This document shows, in pieces, positions 1 through 11,352 of a stretch of 64,000 bases of DNA (position 1 is its first letter; each line of letters opens with the position of its first letter). Below the pieces are notes generated by a model. It saw nothing but the letters and a program-made list of their open reading frames with translations. It made no database searches and was not told where the DNA came from. The DNA is from Epiperipatus broadwayi. Taxonomy: Eukaryota > Onychophora > Udeonychophora > Euonychophora > Peripatidae. The stretch spans positions 388,554 through 452,553 of the forward strand of contig JAQFVV010000278.1 of assembly GCA_028023455.1 (NCBI GenBank), written 5' to 3'. A program made the translations under genes and the position numbers.

Positions 1-2661
1 TGCGTTTTCGATCTCTTCTTGTTACTCCCAACATACATCTGTCCATACTCCTTTGAGTGGTCTGAAGTCTCTGTATTGCTCTTCTATTAAGTGTCCAAGT
101 CTCAGATCCATAAGTAAGAACTGGTAAAACACATTTGTTAAAAATGTTTTCAAACACATAGGCATATTTCCTTTTAGTATCAAGTTATTTCTACCAAAAG
201 CACTACAACCAAGTTTAATTCTATAATTAATTTCCTCCATTATGTTTCCATCTGTATTAATAATCTGACCAAGGTATTTGTAACTGTTAACTTCTTCTAA
301 TTCTTCATAATCAATCTTTATTTTCATATTTTGAGCAAATCGATTAAACATTACTTTAGTCTTTTTAACATTTATCTTTAGTCCTACTTTTCTACTTTCA
401 TCTGCTAACTCCTGCAACATTTCCTGCAGCTCTGAAGCATTATTTGCAAAAACAACAACATCATCTGTGAAATCTAAATGACTTAAATACTCTCCATTTA
501 CTTTCACTCCTTTAGTTTCCCATTTTAATCCACAAAATACTTCTTGCAGCACTGCTGTAAAAAGTTTTGGAGATATGGAGTCACCTTGTCTAACACCTTT
601 CTCAATGTTGATTTTTCCAGTATCATTATGTAATCTAATTGTTGCTGTTGCATTTTTATAAATATTCTTTAAAATATGACAATATCCTGGATCTATACCT
701 TGATGATCCAATGCTTTAATCACAGAAGAAATGTGTATAGAATCGAATGCCTTTTCATAATCTACAAATCCAAAACATAATGACAACTCATATTCGTTTG
801 TCGTTTCTATGACTTCTCTCAATACCTGGATATGATCTATTGTACTAAAACCACTTTTAAATCCAGATTGTTCTTTTGGTTGGTGGAAATCCACAGTTTT
901 CTGTAGCCTAGTTGTAATTATCTTGGTAAAAATTTTATATAAAACTGATAAAAGGCTGATAGGTCTGTAATTTCTAATATCTTCTTTATCACCTTTTTTA
1001 AATATTAATATTATTACTGCATTCTTCCAATCTTCCGGTATATCTTTATCATTTAGACATTTGGTATATAACTTTGCTAAAATTGTTTCTATTTCTTCAC
1101 CTGCTTCTTTTAATATATCAATTATAATTCCATCATTTCCTGGAGCCTTTCCTTTCTTCATACACTTAATTGCATGTCTCACTTCTTCATTTAAAATTCT
1201 GGACAATTCAGAAGATGTAATAGATATAGGAGGTACTTGTTCTTTATTACTATATAATTCTTGATAAAAATCTACCAATTTCATGATGTCATCTCTCTTT
1301 TTAGTAATAATTCCATCTTTTTTTCTTATTGCAGATATAAATTTCCTACCAATAGCAAAATGTTGTTTAACATTTTTGAGACTTTTATTTTCTTCTACAG
1401 CTTTCCTTGCTATTTCACAGTTATACTTTCTTATATCATTTTCAACTCTTTTCCGTACCATTTTACAAAATTCGAGATATTCAATTCTTTTTAATACATC
1501 ATTTTTGTATGTTTTCATATTCCTTCTTTTCTTCATAAATTCTGTAGTCTCAGTAGAAATTTTATTAGTCAATTTCTGCTTTTTTCTACCAGCTATGTTT
1601 GTTGCAGTTTTTAAAAGTGTATCAGTTATTTTCATATTAATTTCATTCAAATCTGAATCATGTTCAAAATCTCCTAACACTTGAAACCTATTTGTAAGTT
1701 CTGATTTAAATTCATTAGAATGTTTCTGAAGATTAGGAATATCAACTGTAAATATTGTTTTTCTTAATAATTCTTGTCTCTCTAGTTTTACATTAACACG
1801 TAACTTACACCTTACTAATCGATGATCACTTCCTGTGTTAAATTTATTAAGAACATTACAATCTTGAAATGTGTATTTTCTGTTAGTCAAAATATAATCC
1901 AATTCTGCTGTACCTTCATTTGGATGCTTCCATGTCCATTTCCTTTTAACATTTTTCTCAAAAAATGAATTCATAATATAAAGTTTTTCTTTTTCTGCAA
2001 ACTCCACAAGTCTATGTCCTCTCTCATTTCTATTACCATAACCAAAATTACCTACAGCAATTTCATCTTTTATTTGTCTACCAATTCTAGCATTAAAGTC
2101 TCCCATAACAATTTTAAAATGTTGTTTACTCTGATCAAAAGCCTTTTGTACATCCATATAAAAATCTTCTACTACTTCATCACTATGAGAACTTGTTGGG
2201 GCATAAACCTGAATTATCTGCATTTGGTATCTGCTATTAAGTTGTATAACTAATCTTGCCACTCTGTCCGATACACCATCAATCTCCACAATATTGTTCT
2301 TCCACTTTTTATTTATAATGAATCCTACTCCACTTGTATTTCCAATATGTGTGCCTTTATAATAGAGTATATGTCCACTTTTTAAATCAATTGTTTCTTC
2401 TACTTTTCTTCTAACTTCACAAAGTCCAATAATGTCCCATTTAATATAAGACAGTTCTTCTTATAATTCTTGCAATCTTCCTTCACTTGAAAGTAATCTG
2501 CAGTTGTAAGTACCTAAATAAAAAGTCGTCATCAAATGGCAGCCTGGGTCCGCAATCAGGGGATTCTTAGAAACTTCCGCCTTCGGCCACCAACCACTGT
2601 CTTGGTTGGTGACTTTACAGCCTCCTGGAAATAAGGGCCATGCTTTATTTTTATCTGTCAT
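1..2661 (-). pseudogene. RTE endonuclease-reverse transcriptase ORF, copy A, broken
   Basis: Encodes the single RTE polyprotein: an N-terminal apurinic-like endonuclease (EEP) that nicks the target and a reverse transcriptase that copies the RNA at the nick. Translation probably starts at the Met at 2659-2661 (MTDKNKAW). A nonsense codon at 2461-2463 stands where copy B has Glu. The frame is then open from 2460 to 22. Numbering from the Met at 2289, the endonuclease residues are GDFN (D64, N66), D131 and SDH 154-156. RT motif A is FVDYEKAFDS at 508-517, motif B is GVRQGD at 565-570, and motif C reads FTDD at 607-610 where copy B has FADD; both catalytic Asp remain. A deletion of a few bases near 141-152 shifts the frame before the C-terminal domain. 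It cannot make an intact protein. Confidence 0.9.
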
Positions 2662-2985
2662 AATTGTATATATGTATGGGGAAAATATTTATCATTTACA
2701 CAAACATTCATTCTGCCTTATCAGGCACTGAGAAGAAAGACCATGGTGTTTCTTGATCTTAAACTCAGAGGTAAAAAGCCAATAAACTCACCATGCTGGC
2801 TAATGTGTGTTGGTGAGCAGCCCTCCATGTTCGTATACTATATGAATAATTACATAGTAATAACAGCTGCAACGACAAGAACGTATGGAGTGGACATTAG
2901 GAATTTGCCCTGCTCGGTTCCTTTAAGGCCTCCAAGAGGAATCAAAGGGTCTCCTTTCAGTTAATAGCAAACTCTTTCTGCAGCC
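1..2985 (-). mobile_element. RTE-type LINE, copy A (3' part beyond window edge)
   Basis: Non-LTR retrotransposon of the RTE (BovB-like) clade read on the minus strand. Its 5' end is near 2985 and its 3' end lies outside the window. It matches the copy at 27001-30296 along its whole visible length, including about 320 bp of 5' leader (2662-2985) in which both copies begin with GGCTGCAG on the minus strand. A (TA)n tract abuts the 5' end at 2986-3000, so no target duplication can be judged. The clade call rests on the endonuclease-RT layout and on motif spelling typical of RTE proteins. Confidence 0.9.
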
Positions 2986-3096
2986 ATATATATATATATA
3001 AACTTAAGAGCATGCTATAACTCTAAACAAGCTTTTTTTTTTATTATGATAAATGCTACTACAAGAGAAGGCATTCAAATCACCTTTATCTTAGAT

Positions 3097-3154
3097 TGTC
3101 CCTATCTCCAGACCAGTTTCGACCTATGGGTCTCTTCAATGAGGAGTTGGGACA
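3097..3154 (-). ncRNA. Hammerhead ribozyme copy A1 (core mutated)
   Basis: Type I hammerhead fold on the minus strand. Stem I outer arms are UGUCCC/GGGACA, stem II is GACC-CATA-GGUC, the GAAA box is intact and a two-pair stem III ends in GUC. The first core box reads UUGAAGA instead of CUGANGA, and inner stem I has one C-A mismatch, so this copy is probably inactive. Confidence 0.65.
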
Positions 3155-3602
3155 CTAGATTCAACAAAACCAACTCAACCTAAGCATTTATCTAAAAGGT
3201 ATTTCTCAAGAAGAAGATCTAAACCTTTAGACATCTGCATGTCTTTAAAGTCAGCTCTCGAACTGAAAAAATTTTATGGGCCTGAATTTAATTCAGATAC
3301 TCCATATATTAATAGGCTTAGCCATTTAATTTAGCCAAAGCCCCAATAGCAAAATAATAATAGTAATAATAAAAAGTCAGATGTCACATCACTTATATAT
3401 AGCTTGCATTTACCAATATGTAAACTTAAGAGCATGCTATAACTCTAAACAAGCTTTTTTTTTATTATGATAAATGCTACAAGAGAAGGCATTCAAATCA
3501 CCTTTATCTTAGATTGGAGCATACAGATGTCTAAAGGTTTAGATCTTCTTGAGAAACACCTTTTAGATAAATGCTTAACTTGAGTTGGTTTTTTGAATCT
3601 AG

Positions 3603-3660
3603 TGTCCCAACTCCTCACTGAAGAGACCCATAGGTCGAAACCAGTCTGGGGATGGGGACA
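3603..3660 (+). ncRNA. Hammerhead ribozyme copy A2 (apparently intact)
   Basis: Self-cleaving RNA motif of type I. Stem I 5' strand is 3603-3617, the CUGAAGA core box is 3618-3624, and stem II is a perfect GACC/GGUC pair closed by CATA (3625-3636). The GAAA box is 3637-3640, followed by a minimal stem III (A-U and C-G pairs around CA), with cleavage expected after C3646. The 3' strand 3647-3660 pairs back: six inner base pairs (one G-U), a small AAC/UG internal loop, then six Watson-Crick pairs UGUCCC/GGGACA. All conserved core residues are present. Minimal two-pair stem III is known for hammerheads of Penelope-like elements. Confidence 0.82.
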
Positions 3661-3822
3661 ATTGAAGATAAAGGTGATTTGAATGCCTTCTCTTGTAGTA
3701 GCACTTATCATGATAAAAAAAACTTGTTTAGAGTTATAGCATGCTCTTAAGTTTACATATTGGTAAATGCAAGCTATATATAAGTCATGTGACTTTTTAT
3801 TATATATATATATGGAAGATGG

Positions 3823-3879
3823 TGATCTGGAACAACCAATGAGTGCAGGTTCAACATGAAATACATATATTGGAGATCA
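3823..3879 (+). ncRNA. Hammerhead copy C4 (decayed)
   Basis: Related to the 46.66 kb hammerhead. Outer stem I is a perfect UGAUCU/AGAUCA pair (3823-3828 with 3874-3879), stem II is GUGC/CAU-like, and GAAA and the AUA-CA-UAU stem III are kept. The first core box reads CCAAUGA, so activity is unlikely. The following 95 bp (to about 3975) resembles the tRNA-like part of the 46.7 kb element but has lost a recognisable B box. Confidence 0.5.
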
Positions 3880-3975
3880 TTTAACTTTTTCATATGTATG
3901 TTGTCATGTATGTTGGTTGTATAAGATTGAATAGATAGCTATATTGAGCTTGAAAATCTGAGTTTAATTTCATTC

Positions 3976-6900
3976 TAAATTATATTAATTTCTGTATAGA
4001 CAATACAGTATACTTGTATTTAAATTTTATAATATATTTCGAAAATTAAGTAAAATAAACATATTTATTGTTTTAATTTATTTAATAAATTATTATATTG
4101 TGAATATTATATAATTATCACTAGCCTTCTTATATTTTAATTATGTGTAAGTGCAAAAACATTTTTATTTTACATAAATTCCCTATATTATATATTAAAC
4201 ATAAAATATGCAACTCTTAGGTGTATAAGTACCTATTTTTATTAAAAACAATTCTGATAAAAGATATATTTCATGATATTTAAATAGAATGTATATTAAA
4301 GACATTTTATTATTTATTTATCATTTTTATATATATTAATAAATATTAATTCAGTTTAAAATATAAATTCGATTCAGTAATCATTTTAATTAGTTATGCA
4401 TATCTATTGCTTAATATAATTTTAATATTTGAAAGTTAAATATTGATTTATTCGTTATATTTCTTATATTAAAAAATTATAAAATAGTCAAGAAATTAGA
4501 TACCAGATTGGTAAGTGCATTTATCATTATATGTTACTTTTGTTTATATAGATATATATATTCTAACCTGGTCTTGTGCACCCTCACTTCAGAATAGTAT
4601 ATGATATAAAATAAAACGGGTTCTAGCTCAGTTAATAATTAATAAGTAAAATATTCAGCATTAAAATTAAAATGTTTCACTAGCTCAAATTTAAAATACG
4701 AATAAGGTTCAGTTTATAAAAATAAATTAAATAAATATTTAATATTTTCATGAGACTTGAAGGGAAAATACAGGTGACAAGATAGATTACATTGAGCCAA
4801 TATCCCACAGGATGCTACCTCAATGGCATAAGAACACTATCCCCCCTTATTACTATTTCAAATAACAAATTCATAGTATTCTTCCGACTTTAATAACTTC
4901 TACTCACTAAGATTAAGTTAATAATTACATCTTAATCTTCTATTTATAATAATCTAGCTCAATGAAATAATCTCAGGTTCATAAAATAGGGTAGTAAAAT
5001 ATGAGAAGGGATTTTATGTCATAATCTACTACACTGAAACTAATAATAAATAATAATAATAATATTCTTCATTGTTTAACTACTACTGGATATCTTTTCT
5101 TTTCGTTATATTTTTATTACCATATAAAATAATAAAATAATATAATATGATCTTATATCTTCATGTAATAATATAACAAATACGTGGTAGCATTTTGATA
5201 ATCTGATAAACAAAATATGTGAGGCAACTGATAGCATATAATTCAATATACTATTGTGATAACTGATTTATGACCAATGAAACAATGTAAAATTATGATT
5301 ATTTAATTAAATGAATACTACTAAAATGTTTAAAATTCTTAAAATACTTCTCTGTTTATCTTTTTGTGCAAAATTATATTTTTGTTTCAATTGTTATGAA
5401 TATATCGTGATTTCATGCAGTGAAGTGGAGAAATAAACAATCAAGACACAAAAATTTTGAAAAACAAATTTTATCAAAGTTTATTAACAACAACAAATAA
5501 AATAAACAATTTATGTACACTATTTACAATGGATATCCTTATTTTAATCTTACATTTTTATCTACTAAGTTATATAAAAATAGTTTATAGTTTAGTTATA
5601 TCTTTATTTATACTTAAGACAAAATAATAAAAAAATGTTACCATTTGGTTTCTCATTATGGTTAACTTATTATAAATATATTTACTTATTAGCAAAATAT
5701 TTCATCCTTAATATTATTAAACTATCTTATTTTTTAAAAAAAAAACATTCATATGAAAACATTCTACAGAAAAACAAAATTAACTTTATAATGAGTATGG
5801 ATTTCTCAAAATATTAAAAAAAATTTCATCTTGCAAAGTCAAAGATGTTACATAAAATATTCATCCAAAATTCAGTATTAGATTTTAGTGTTTATCACAC
5901 GATGTTTACTAATCATAATATATTCTTATTTAGCCTTACTTTAGTATGATGTAAGTGTAATAATCAATATATTCCTATTATTCAATAAACAAAAAAAAAA
6001 TATACTATGCATATTGTTTATATAATTTACATTGTACTATTGTATTTTAAAAATATGCAATACTTATTTTTCTCTTAAAAATAATAATAAAGCATTAAAA
6101 AAAATTAACATTTTAAAGAAAATATCTTATTTAGATACTCTATTCCAAAACTTATATTTCATTTCCGAAATAAATTCAAAAATATATTCTATGATTCTTT
6201 CCTTTCCTTTAGTATTCATTGGACCTTCAATTTTAAGTTATAAAATTCTATTCCTTCTAAGCAAATAAACCAATCTTATACAAAACGATAGCATAACCTA
6301 AGTTCTAAATTATTTACCATTTCTTTTCAAAATATCTTACTAAACGATGCAGTTACATTAAATAAAGATAGCGAAACAGATGTATAGGATTTAAGGAAGA
6401 AAGCTAGAGTATCACTCATAACATATCTCAAAAATCATGTCACAGTGCATTACAAGAAAGAGGTATGACCTTTACCTGTCTAATAACCTCTAATACATAA
6501 ACGATGTTAAAGCTATTTCATCTTTATTAGAACATCAAATATTTAAAGAAATATAAAACACTGTCCAAATAAAATGTGTACCAGTCATAGGGCTTTGTTA
6601 ACTATGCTGATATCCACATAAAGACTAAATATTATTTCTATTCCTTATCATATCCTATTTCTTAAAAACATCATCTTGGTTTCCTGTTCACTAAGTACTT
6701 CCAAGCCAGTATCTCAACATTATTTCTTAAGATTTTCCACATCTTACATCAATAAATAACTATCTGCATTTACAAAACAATAAATAAAATTCATTGATAA
6801 TTTTAAAACAATCTAGCTGCTCCATAAGAAAAGTCTGTCCACTTCATCATTCTGTATGCTTAATCATATATAATCTAATCAGACAATATTTGAATATCCC

Positions 6901-7870
6901 AACATGAAAATTTTAAAAGAATCACATAACTATTTGTTATTATGTTGGATTAATCCTATCTCATAACGTTTTTAAAAAATGTTGTATGAAAATGAGTTAC
7001 ATATAATTAAAACTTTTACACTTCATTCTTACTATCCATAGATGATCTAAAGAAAACAAAAAAATATACATTATAAATTATTAATAGTCATTGTTATTAC
7101 CAAAATAACCTTTATCTGGTCATCATTTGTAGGCTTCTTCATCCACTAGATACCGATCATTGCAAACATAAAGAAATATACATCCATACACTTTATTTTA
7201 AAATATATTCTTATCTAAATTATTAGATTATTCCATTATAAAATTTTATATCATCAACAAATTAATGTTTTATGTTTTCCTAATCTTATAAAAAAAAATT
7301 AGATTTAAACTAGGTTAATAAAATAAAAGGAATCAAAACTACAACTACATATTTTCTTGACAATAGTTCCTGATAAGTCCAAAATGTTTATTATTTTCTC
7401 TAGAGTTTTAAAAATGTTCTTCTCAAAGCACGTTAAAGTTTAAAAATAATAATAATTATTAATCCATTTAGTAAAATTTTATAGAAAATAATCCTTGGTT
7501 TTAGTATTTAGGACGATAATTATTAAATCATAATATTAATTAATCCCGTGAAATTTCTTCAATATTCTCTGCCAATATTCTCTGTGGGCGTATCTGATGC
7601 ATCACTCCATCTAGCTTAACTTTAAAAATATTCAGTAAACTTTTTTTTTATAATATTTCCATGGATCCATTTTTTATTCAACTATGTGTTCACTTTTTTA
7701 TATATAAGTTTCCTTCTTAATACATTTAAACTTTTGTTTGATATTTTTTTTATATATCACCTTTTTAAAAAAACTTCAAGTACTTTTAAACAAATCTTTT
7801 CTAAATAGATTTTAAACAATTCTAAGACTGGAGGTTTTAATATCAAAAACGCTTCTGTAACATATTCTCC
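3976..7870. other. A+T-rich DNA without recognisable gene
   Basis: Only short A+T-rich open frames occur, none with recognisable domains. A short minus-strand reading near 7542-7620 resembles the end of a retroelement integrase (see findings). Simple (AAT)n-like tracts occur at about 5038-5062. Nothing else could be supported. Confidence 0.5.
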
Positions 7871-9065
7871 TGGGTTCTTTCTTTAACTCTTGAAAATATT
7901 TTTTTAAAAAAAATGTTACCTTCAGAAAGGATATAACATTTTACTCCTTTTGATATAATATTTTATAAAACGATTCATAAGATATAATTGTCTTATTACT
8001 ATTTTAAAAAATAAATCTTGGATAAACTTATCTAAATAATAATGCATCTCCAATTTTTCCCTTTTAAACAGAAAATAACTTTGCACTGTATCAGTATAAT
8101 GTCCGTACTATGATTTTTATGCACTAGAATAGTTCTCCGGTGAAGCATTAATAAAGCTGTATCAAAATATTCCAAAAACATTTTTATATTATTAGAATTT
8201 ATATCCATTTTATTCCACAGTATTTCCATCTTTTCATTGCGAAGTTTAGGTCAAATTTTGGATAAAATAATCCTGGCAAGTACTTTAAAAAACTAGCAAA
8301 TCATTTTCACTAAGTTCCCAAATATATTATTTTTTTAAACTCTCTTTTGCAAAATACTTTTAAAAATTATCAATTAGTTTCTGCAAATAAAACTATAAGA
8401 AAGTATTAAAAATTGACTAAAATAAAAATTTTAAAAATACTATCTCTTTGATAGCTGTTAATATAGCTTTCTTTGGTTTTAATACATTATTAATCTCCTC
8501 TGATACCCCCGTGCATTTCATATTTATAGTCTGTAAGAATACCTTATCCTATTGGTTAATTCTTACTTTTAGCTTGAGAAGAAATTTACATATTTTCAAT
8601 TTTTTTACCTAATTAAATTTCAAAATAGAAATTATAACGTAATGAACTTAAAATATTATTTAAAACATCACTTTTAAATCAATTATTACTTTATCAAAAT
8701 TATTTAAACATTTAAAATAACTTTTAAAATAATTTTAATAACCTATTCCATCTTTAATATTCAATTTATCTATTTTTATTTTGCAAAATATTTAATTTTT
8801 TTATTAACTGTATTCTTCTTCTTTACATTATTTAAAACATATTATAAGATTGTTAATTTAATATTTATTATTATTTGGTTTTATGATAGGCAATAATTCC
8901 ATCCAATTCTATAATGCAATCTTTTAAAATATTTTAAACTTTGTTATTAATTCAAACAAGCAGTGTGTGTGAAAGTATGCATTGTACAAGTCACATGATC
9001 AATAACTTTGACAGATGATTTTTTAATCTATTTCTCTGCCCAGATTTATAAAATTGATACACTTA

Positions 9066-9080
9066 TTATATTTAATAATA
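9066..9080. repeat. Left target-site duplication of PLE-1
   Basis: The 15-mer TTATATTTAATAATA occurs here and again at 10888-10902, on either side of the PLE. It occurs once at the matching place in the other LTR (15755-15769), which is the empty site. Confidence 0.8.
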
Positions 9081-9263
9081 AATGTGGTTTTAATTTCTCC
9101 TTATTTGTAATAATAAAAATACTTAATTGTAAATATTAGAGAAAAAAGAATATAGTTAATAATAAATTTGGCTGAACGTTTTCGAGGAACCGTGCCTCAT
9201 ACTCATAGCCTTAGTGAAAATGTACTTAATATATGTAAATGAGAATATTCAAATGAGTTACTG

Positions 9264-9764
9264 TTACGTAGCCCATTTTTTCGAGATGTCGAAGCACGTG
9301 TCTCTTCTGTTGATTGCATGGATGTCTCTGTTAATGTAGAATGCCTCCTTTATTTTTCTCCTGTAGTCATTTGGTTCTGAGCATAAAATAATGGGGTTAG
9401 CGGGTATGAAATTGTTCCCTGATTGTTTAGTATGTTCAAAAAATGCAGAAGATGTACTGCTGTTCGTTTGGGCTCTGTTGAAGGTGTACCGATGTTGAGC
9501 CAATCTGGTGTTAATTGTGGCTTTCGTTTCACCATAATATGTGGCATGGCATCCGGCTTGGGGGCAGGAAATGGAGTACACCACATGTGGGGTGAGCGCT
9601 GGATCAATGTAGTCTTTGGAATTATTGATCAACCTATTAGTGTTGGGTGGAGTTCTGAATATTATGCTGAATTTGTTGCTCAAGGTTTTCGTTAGTTTGC
9701 TGGATATTTTAGGGATGTAGGGGACTGTTATTCTAGGTAGATTGGTGCGAGGCAATTTATCATC
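9264..9764 (-). pseudogene. Inverted partial GIY-YIG endonuclease copy of PLE-1
   Basis: Minus-strand coding copy of the linker and GIY-YIG domain, with the same C-terminal end (KKWAT) as the plus-strand copy. The open frame runs on to 9914, but its first 50 or so residues are antisense of the RT segment, so that N-terminus is not biological. The two copies differ at a few residues, for example VPY against VSY and SGNN against SGHN. It lacks an RT and is part of the foldback arm, not a gene. Confidence 0.85.
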
Positions 9765-10740
9765 CAGTATATACTTAAATAAATATGAGCAATCTATCAT
9801 TCCAAAATATTTCAACAATAACCCAGACTTCATATTTTTATGATATGTAGATGACATTTTCATTATAGCATCTAAAAATAATATTTTAAATATACAACGC
9901 GAATTACAAAGCACAACTAAACTATCTTTTTCTATTATATATGAAAACAGTAATGAACTCAGATATCTTGACCTTTCCTTGTCAAGAGACCGCCACTCAA
10001 TAGATTACAAAATGATTGTTAAACCATTCGAAATCCGAAGCTGCATCCATCCTAATTCTAAATCACCCGCATCGCACAAATTCGCAGGTCTCAAAGCATT
10101 TATGTTTAGAAACTATCACTTGTGTAAATATGAAGCGCATAGGAAGGAAAATATAAACAATTATATTAAAGACCTATTGGCAGCAGGATTCAAATACAAA
10201 ACCATTAGGAGGAAAGTCATGAAATTCAACAGCACAATAGATGATAAATTGCCTCGCACCAATCTACCTAGAATAACGGTCTCCTACATCCCTAAAATAT
10301 CCAGCAAACTAACGAAAACCTTGAGCAACAAATTCAGCATAATATTCAGAACTCCACCCAACACTAATAGGTTGATCAATAATTCCAAAGACTACATTGA
10401 TCCAGCGCTCACCCCACATGTGGTGTACTCCATTTCCTGCCCCCAAGCCGGATGCCACGCCACATATTATGGTGAAACGAAAGCCACAATTAACACCAGA
10501 TTGGCTCAACATCGGTACACCTTCAACAGAGCCCAAACGAACAGCAGTACATCTTCTGCATTTTTTGAACATACTAAACAATCAGGGCACAATTTCATAC
10601 CCGCTAACCCCGTTATTTTATGCTCAGAACCAAACGACTACAGGAGAAAAATAAAGGAGGCATTCTACATTAACAGAGACATCCATGCAATCAACAGAAG
10701 AGACACGTGCTTCGACATCTCGAAAAAATGGGCTACATAA
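9765..10740 (+). pseudogene. PLE-1 reverse transcriptase C-terminus and GIY-YIG endonuclease
   Basis: Penelope-like elements encode one protein with a telomerase-related RT followed by a GIY-YIG nuclease that cuts the target. The RT catalytic YVDD is at 9844-9855, directly after an in-frame TGA (9841-9843). The same frame runs to the stop at 10738-10740. Numbering from the Met at 9979: the thumb motif HPNSKSPASHKF is at residues 24-35 and the linker at about 60-140. The nuclease has VVYSISC at 148-154 with a Cys pair (C154, C159), YYGET at 163-167, R174, H178 and the metal-binding Glu E227. The nuclease looks complete. The RT is truncated upstream of motif C, so the copy cannot move on its own. 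Confidence 0.9.
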
Positions 10741-10789
10741 CAGTAACTCATTTGAATATTCTCATTTACATATATTAAGTACATTTTCA

Positions 10790-10834
10790 CTAAGGCTATG
10801 AGTATGAGGCACGGTTCCTCGAAAACGTTCAGCC
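10790..10834 (+). ncRNA. Hammerhead-like motif in PLE-1 3' tail
   Basis: About 50 bp after the stop codon the tail has GAGG-cacggtt-CCUC (stem II), an intact GAAA box, and an AA-CG-UU stem III ending in C. GGCU and AGCC could pair as stem I. The first core box is not canonical (AUGAGUAU in place of CUGANGAN), so cleavage is doubtful. The inverted arm carries the same motif at 9170-9214 on the minus strand. Hammerheads at this place are known in Penelope-like elements. Confidence 0.45.
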
Positions 10835-11340
10835 AAATTTATTATTAACTATATTCTTTTTTCTCTAATATTTACAATTAAGTATTTTTATATTTAATAA
10901 TATAATTATAAAAATTTGGAAAAATAATTTAAAATATAGAATTAAATACAATTTTCACCATCATAAAGTTTATATTTAAAATGTACTATATTAATTTTGA
11001 CTATTAAATATGATTATAAATTTAAACATAGCATTTATTAACTCTAAGTTTTAAACTATTAAAATCGAATTTTTTAAATATGCTTTTAATAATTATAGCT
11101 GTGTTATTTAATATGGCCAGCTTTTACAACCATATGCAACAATATTTAAAGCTTTACATAACTATTTTTAAATGATTCGTTATAATTTTATATACTACGT
11201 ATTTTCTTTAGCTTCAAATTGTACTTTATATTATAATTGACAAACTATAATTAACATATTAAAATAACATATTCTAAAATTTAAAATTTTTAGTAATTGA
11301 CTGAGATGGACTATTACTGACCTATAGAAAAGGGCACATA

Positions 11341-11352
11341 ACCTCCTCCTTC
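11341..11352 (-). promoter_or_regulatory. Polypurine tract of LTR1
   Basis: Minus-strand GAAGGAGGAGGT, three bases before the TGTGCCC start of the 3' LTR. This is the expected place for the plus-strand priming site. Confidence 0.55.

Larger units (their letters stand above)
3001..3800. repeat. Foldback of 420-bp hammerhead repeat units (locus 1)
   Basis: A full minus-strand unit (3001-3422) is followed by the start of a second direct copy (3423-3516, repeat distance 422 bp). The sequence then switches to the opposite strand and runs as a partial plus-strand copy to about 3790. Each orientation carries one hammerhead ribozyme. The unit also holds weak tRNA-like boxes on its coding strand (a TGGCTAAGCC-like A box and a TTCGAGAGC B-box-like string). 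The same unit recurs at 43051-43560 and 47583-48740. No long ORF is present. It is probably a non-autonomous, PLE-related or retrozyme-like element. Confidence 0.7.
9081..10887 (+). mobile_element. PLE-1: Penelope-like element, 5'-truncated, with inverted 3' copy
   Basis: Insert of about 1.8 kb in the 3' LTR of LTR1. The plus-strand part (9765-10887) carries the last part of the RT, the linker, the GIY-YIG domain and a 3' tail. The left part (9113-9764) is an inverted copy of 10240-10891, a 652 bp arm with about seven differences seen by eye. The loop 9765-10239 is single. Inverted partial copies at the 5' end are a known habit of Penelope-like elements. A 32 bp stretch (9081-9112) at the left end has no counterpart at the right end. 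The 15 bp target duplication and the empty site in the other LTR fix the boundaries. Confidence 0.88.
7871..11338 (-). repeat. 3' LTR of LTR1, interrupted by PLE-1
   Basis: Matches 14563-16205 base for base over long stretches on both sides of the insertion. Segment 7871-9080 corresponds to 14563-15769, and 10903-11338 to 15770-16205. Without the insert its length is about 1646 bp. The minus-strand start TGTGCCC follows the polypurine tract at 11341-11352. Confidence 0.85.

Noticed and set aside
1061-1684. Plus-strand open frames inside the RTE copies (also 28388-29002, 29331-29567)
   Set aside because: They are antisense shadows of the RTE polyprotein and recur in both copies only because the copies are homologous.
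9423-9695. Plus-strand ORF of 90 codons and its mirror at 10309-10581
   Set aside because: Both are antisense of the GIY-YIG domain in the two PLE-1 arms.
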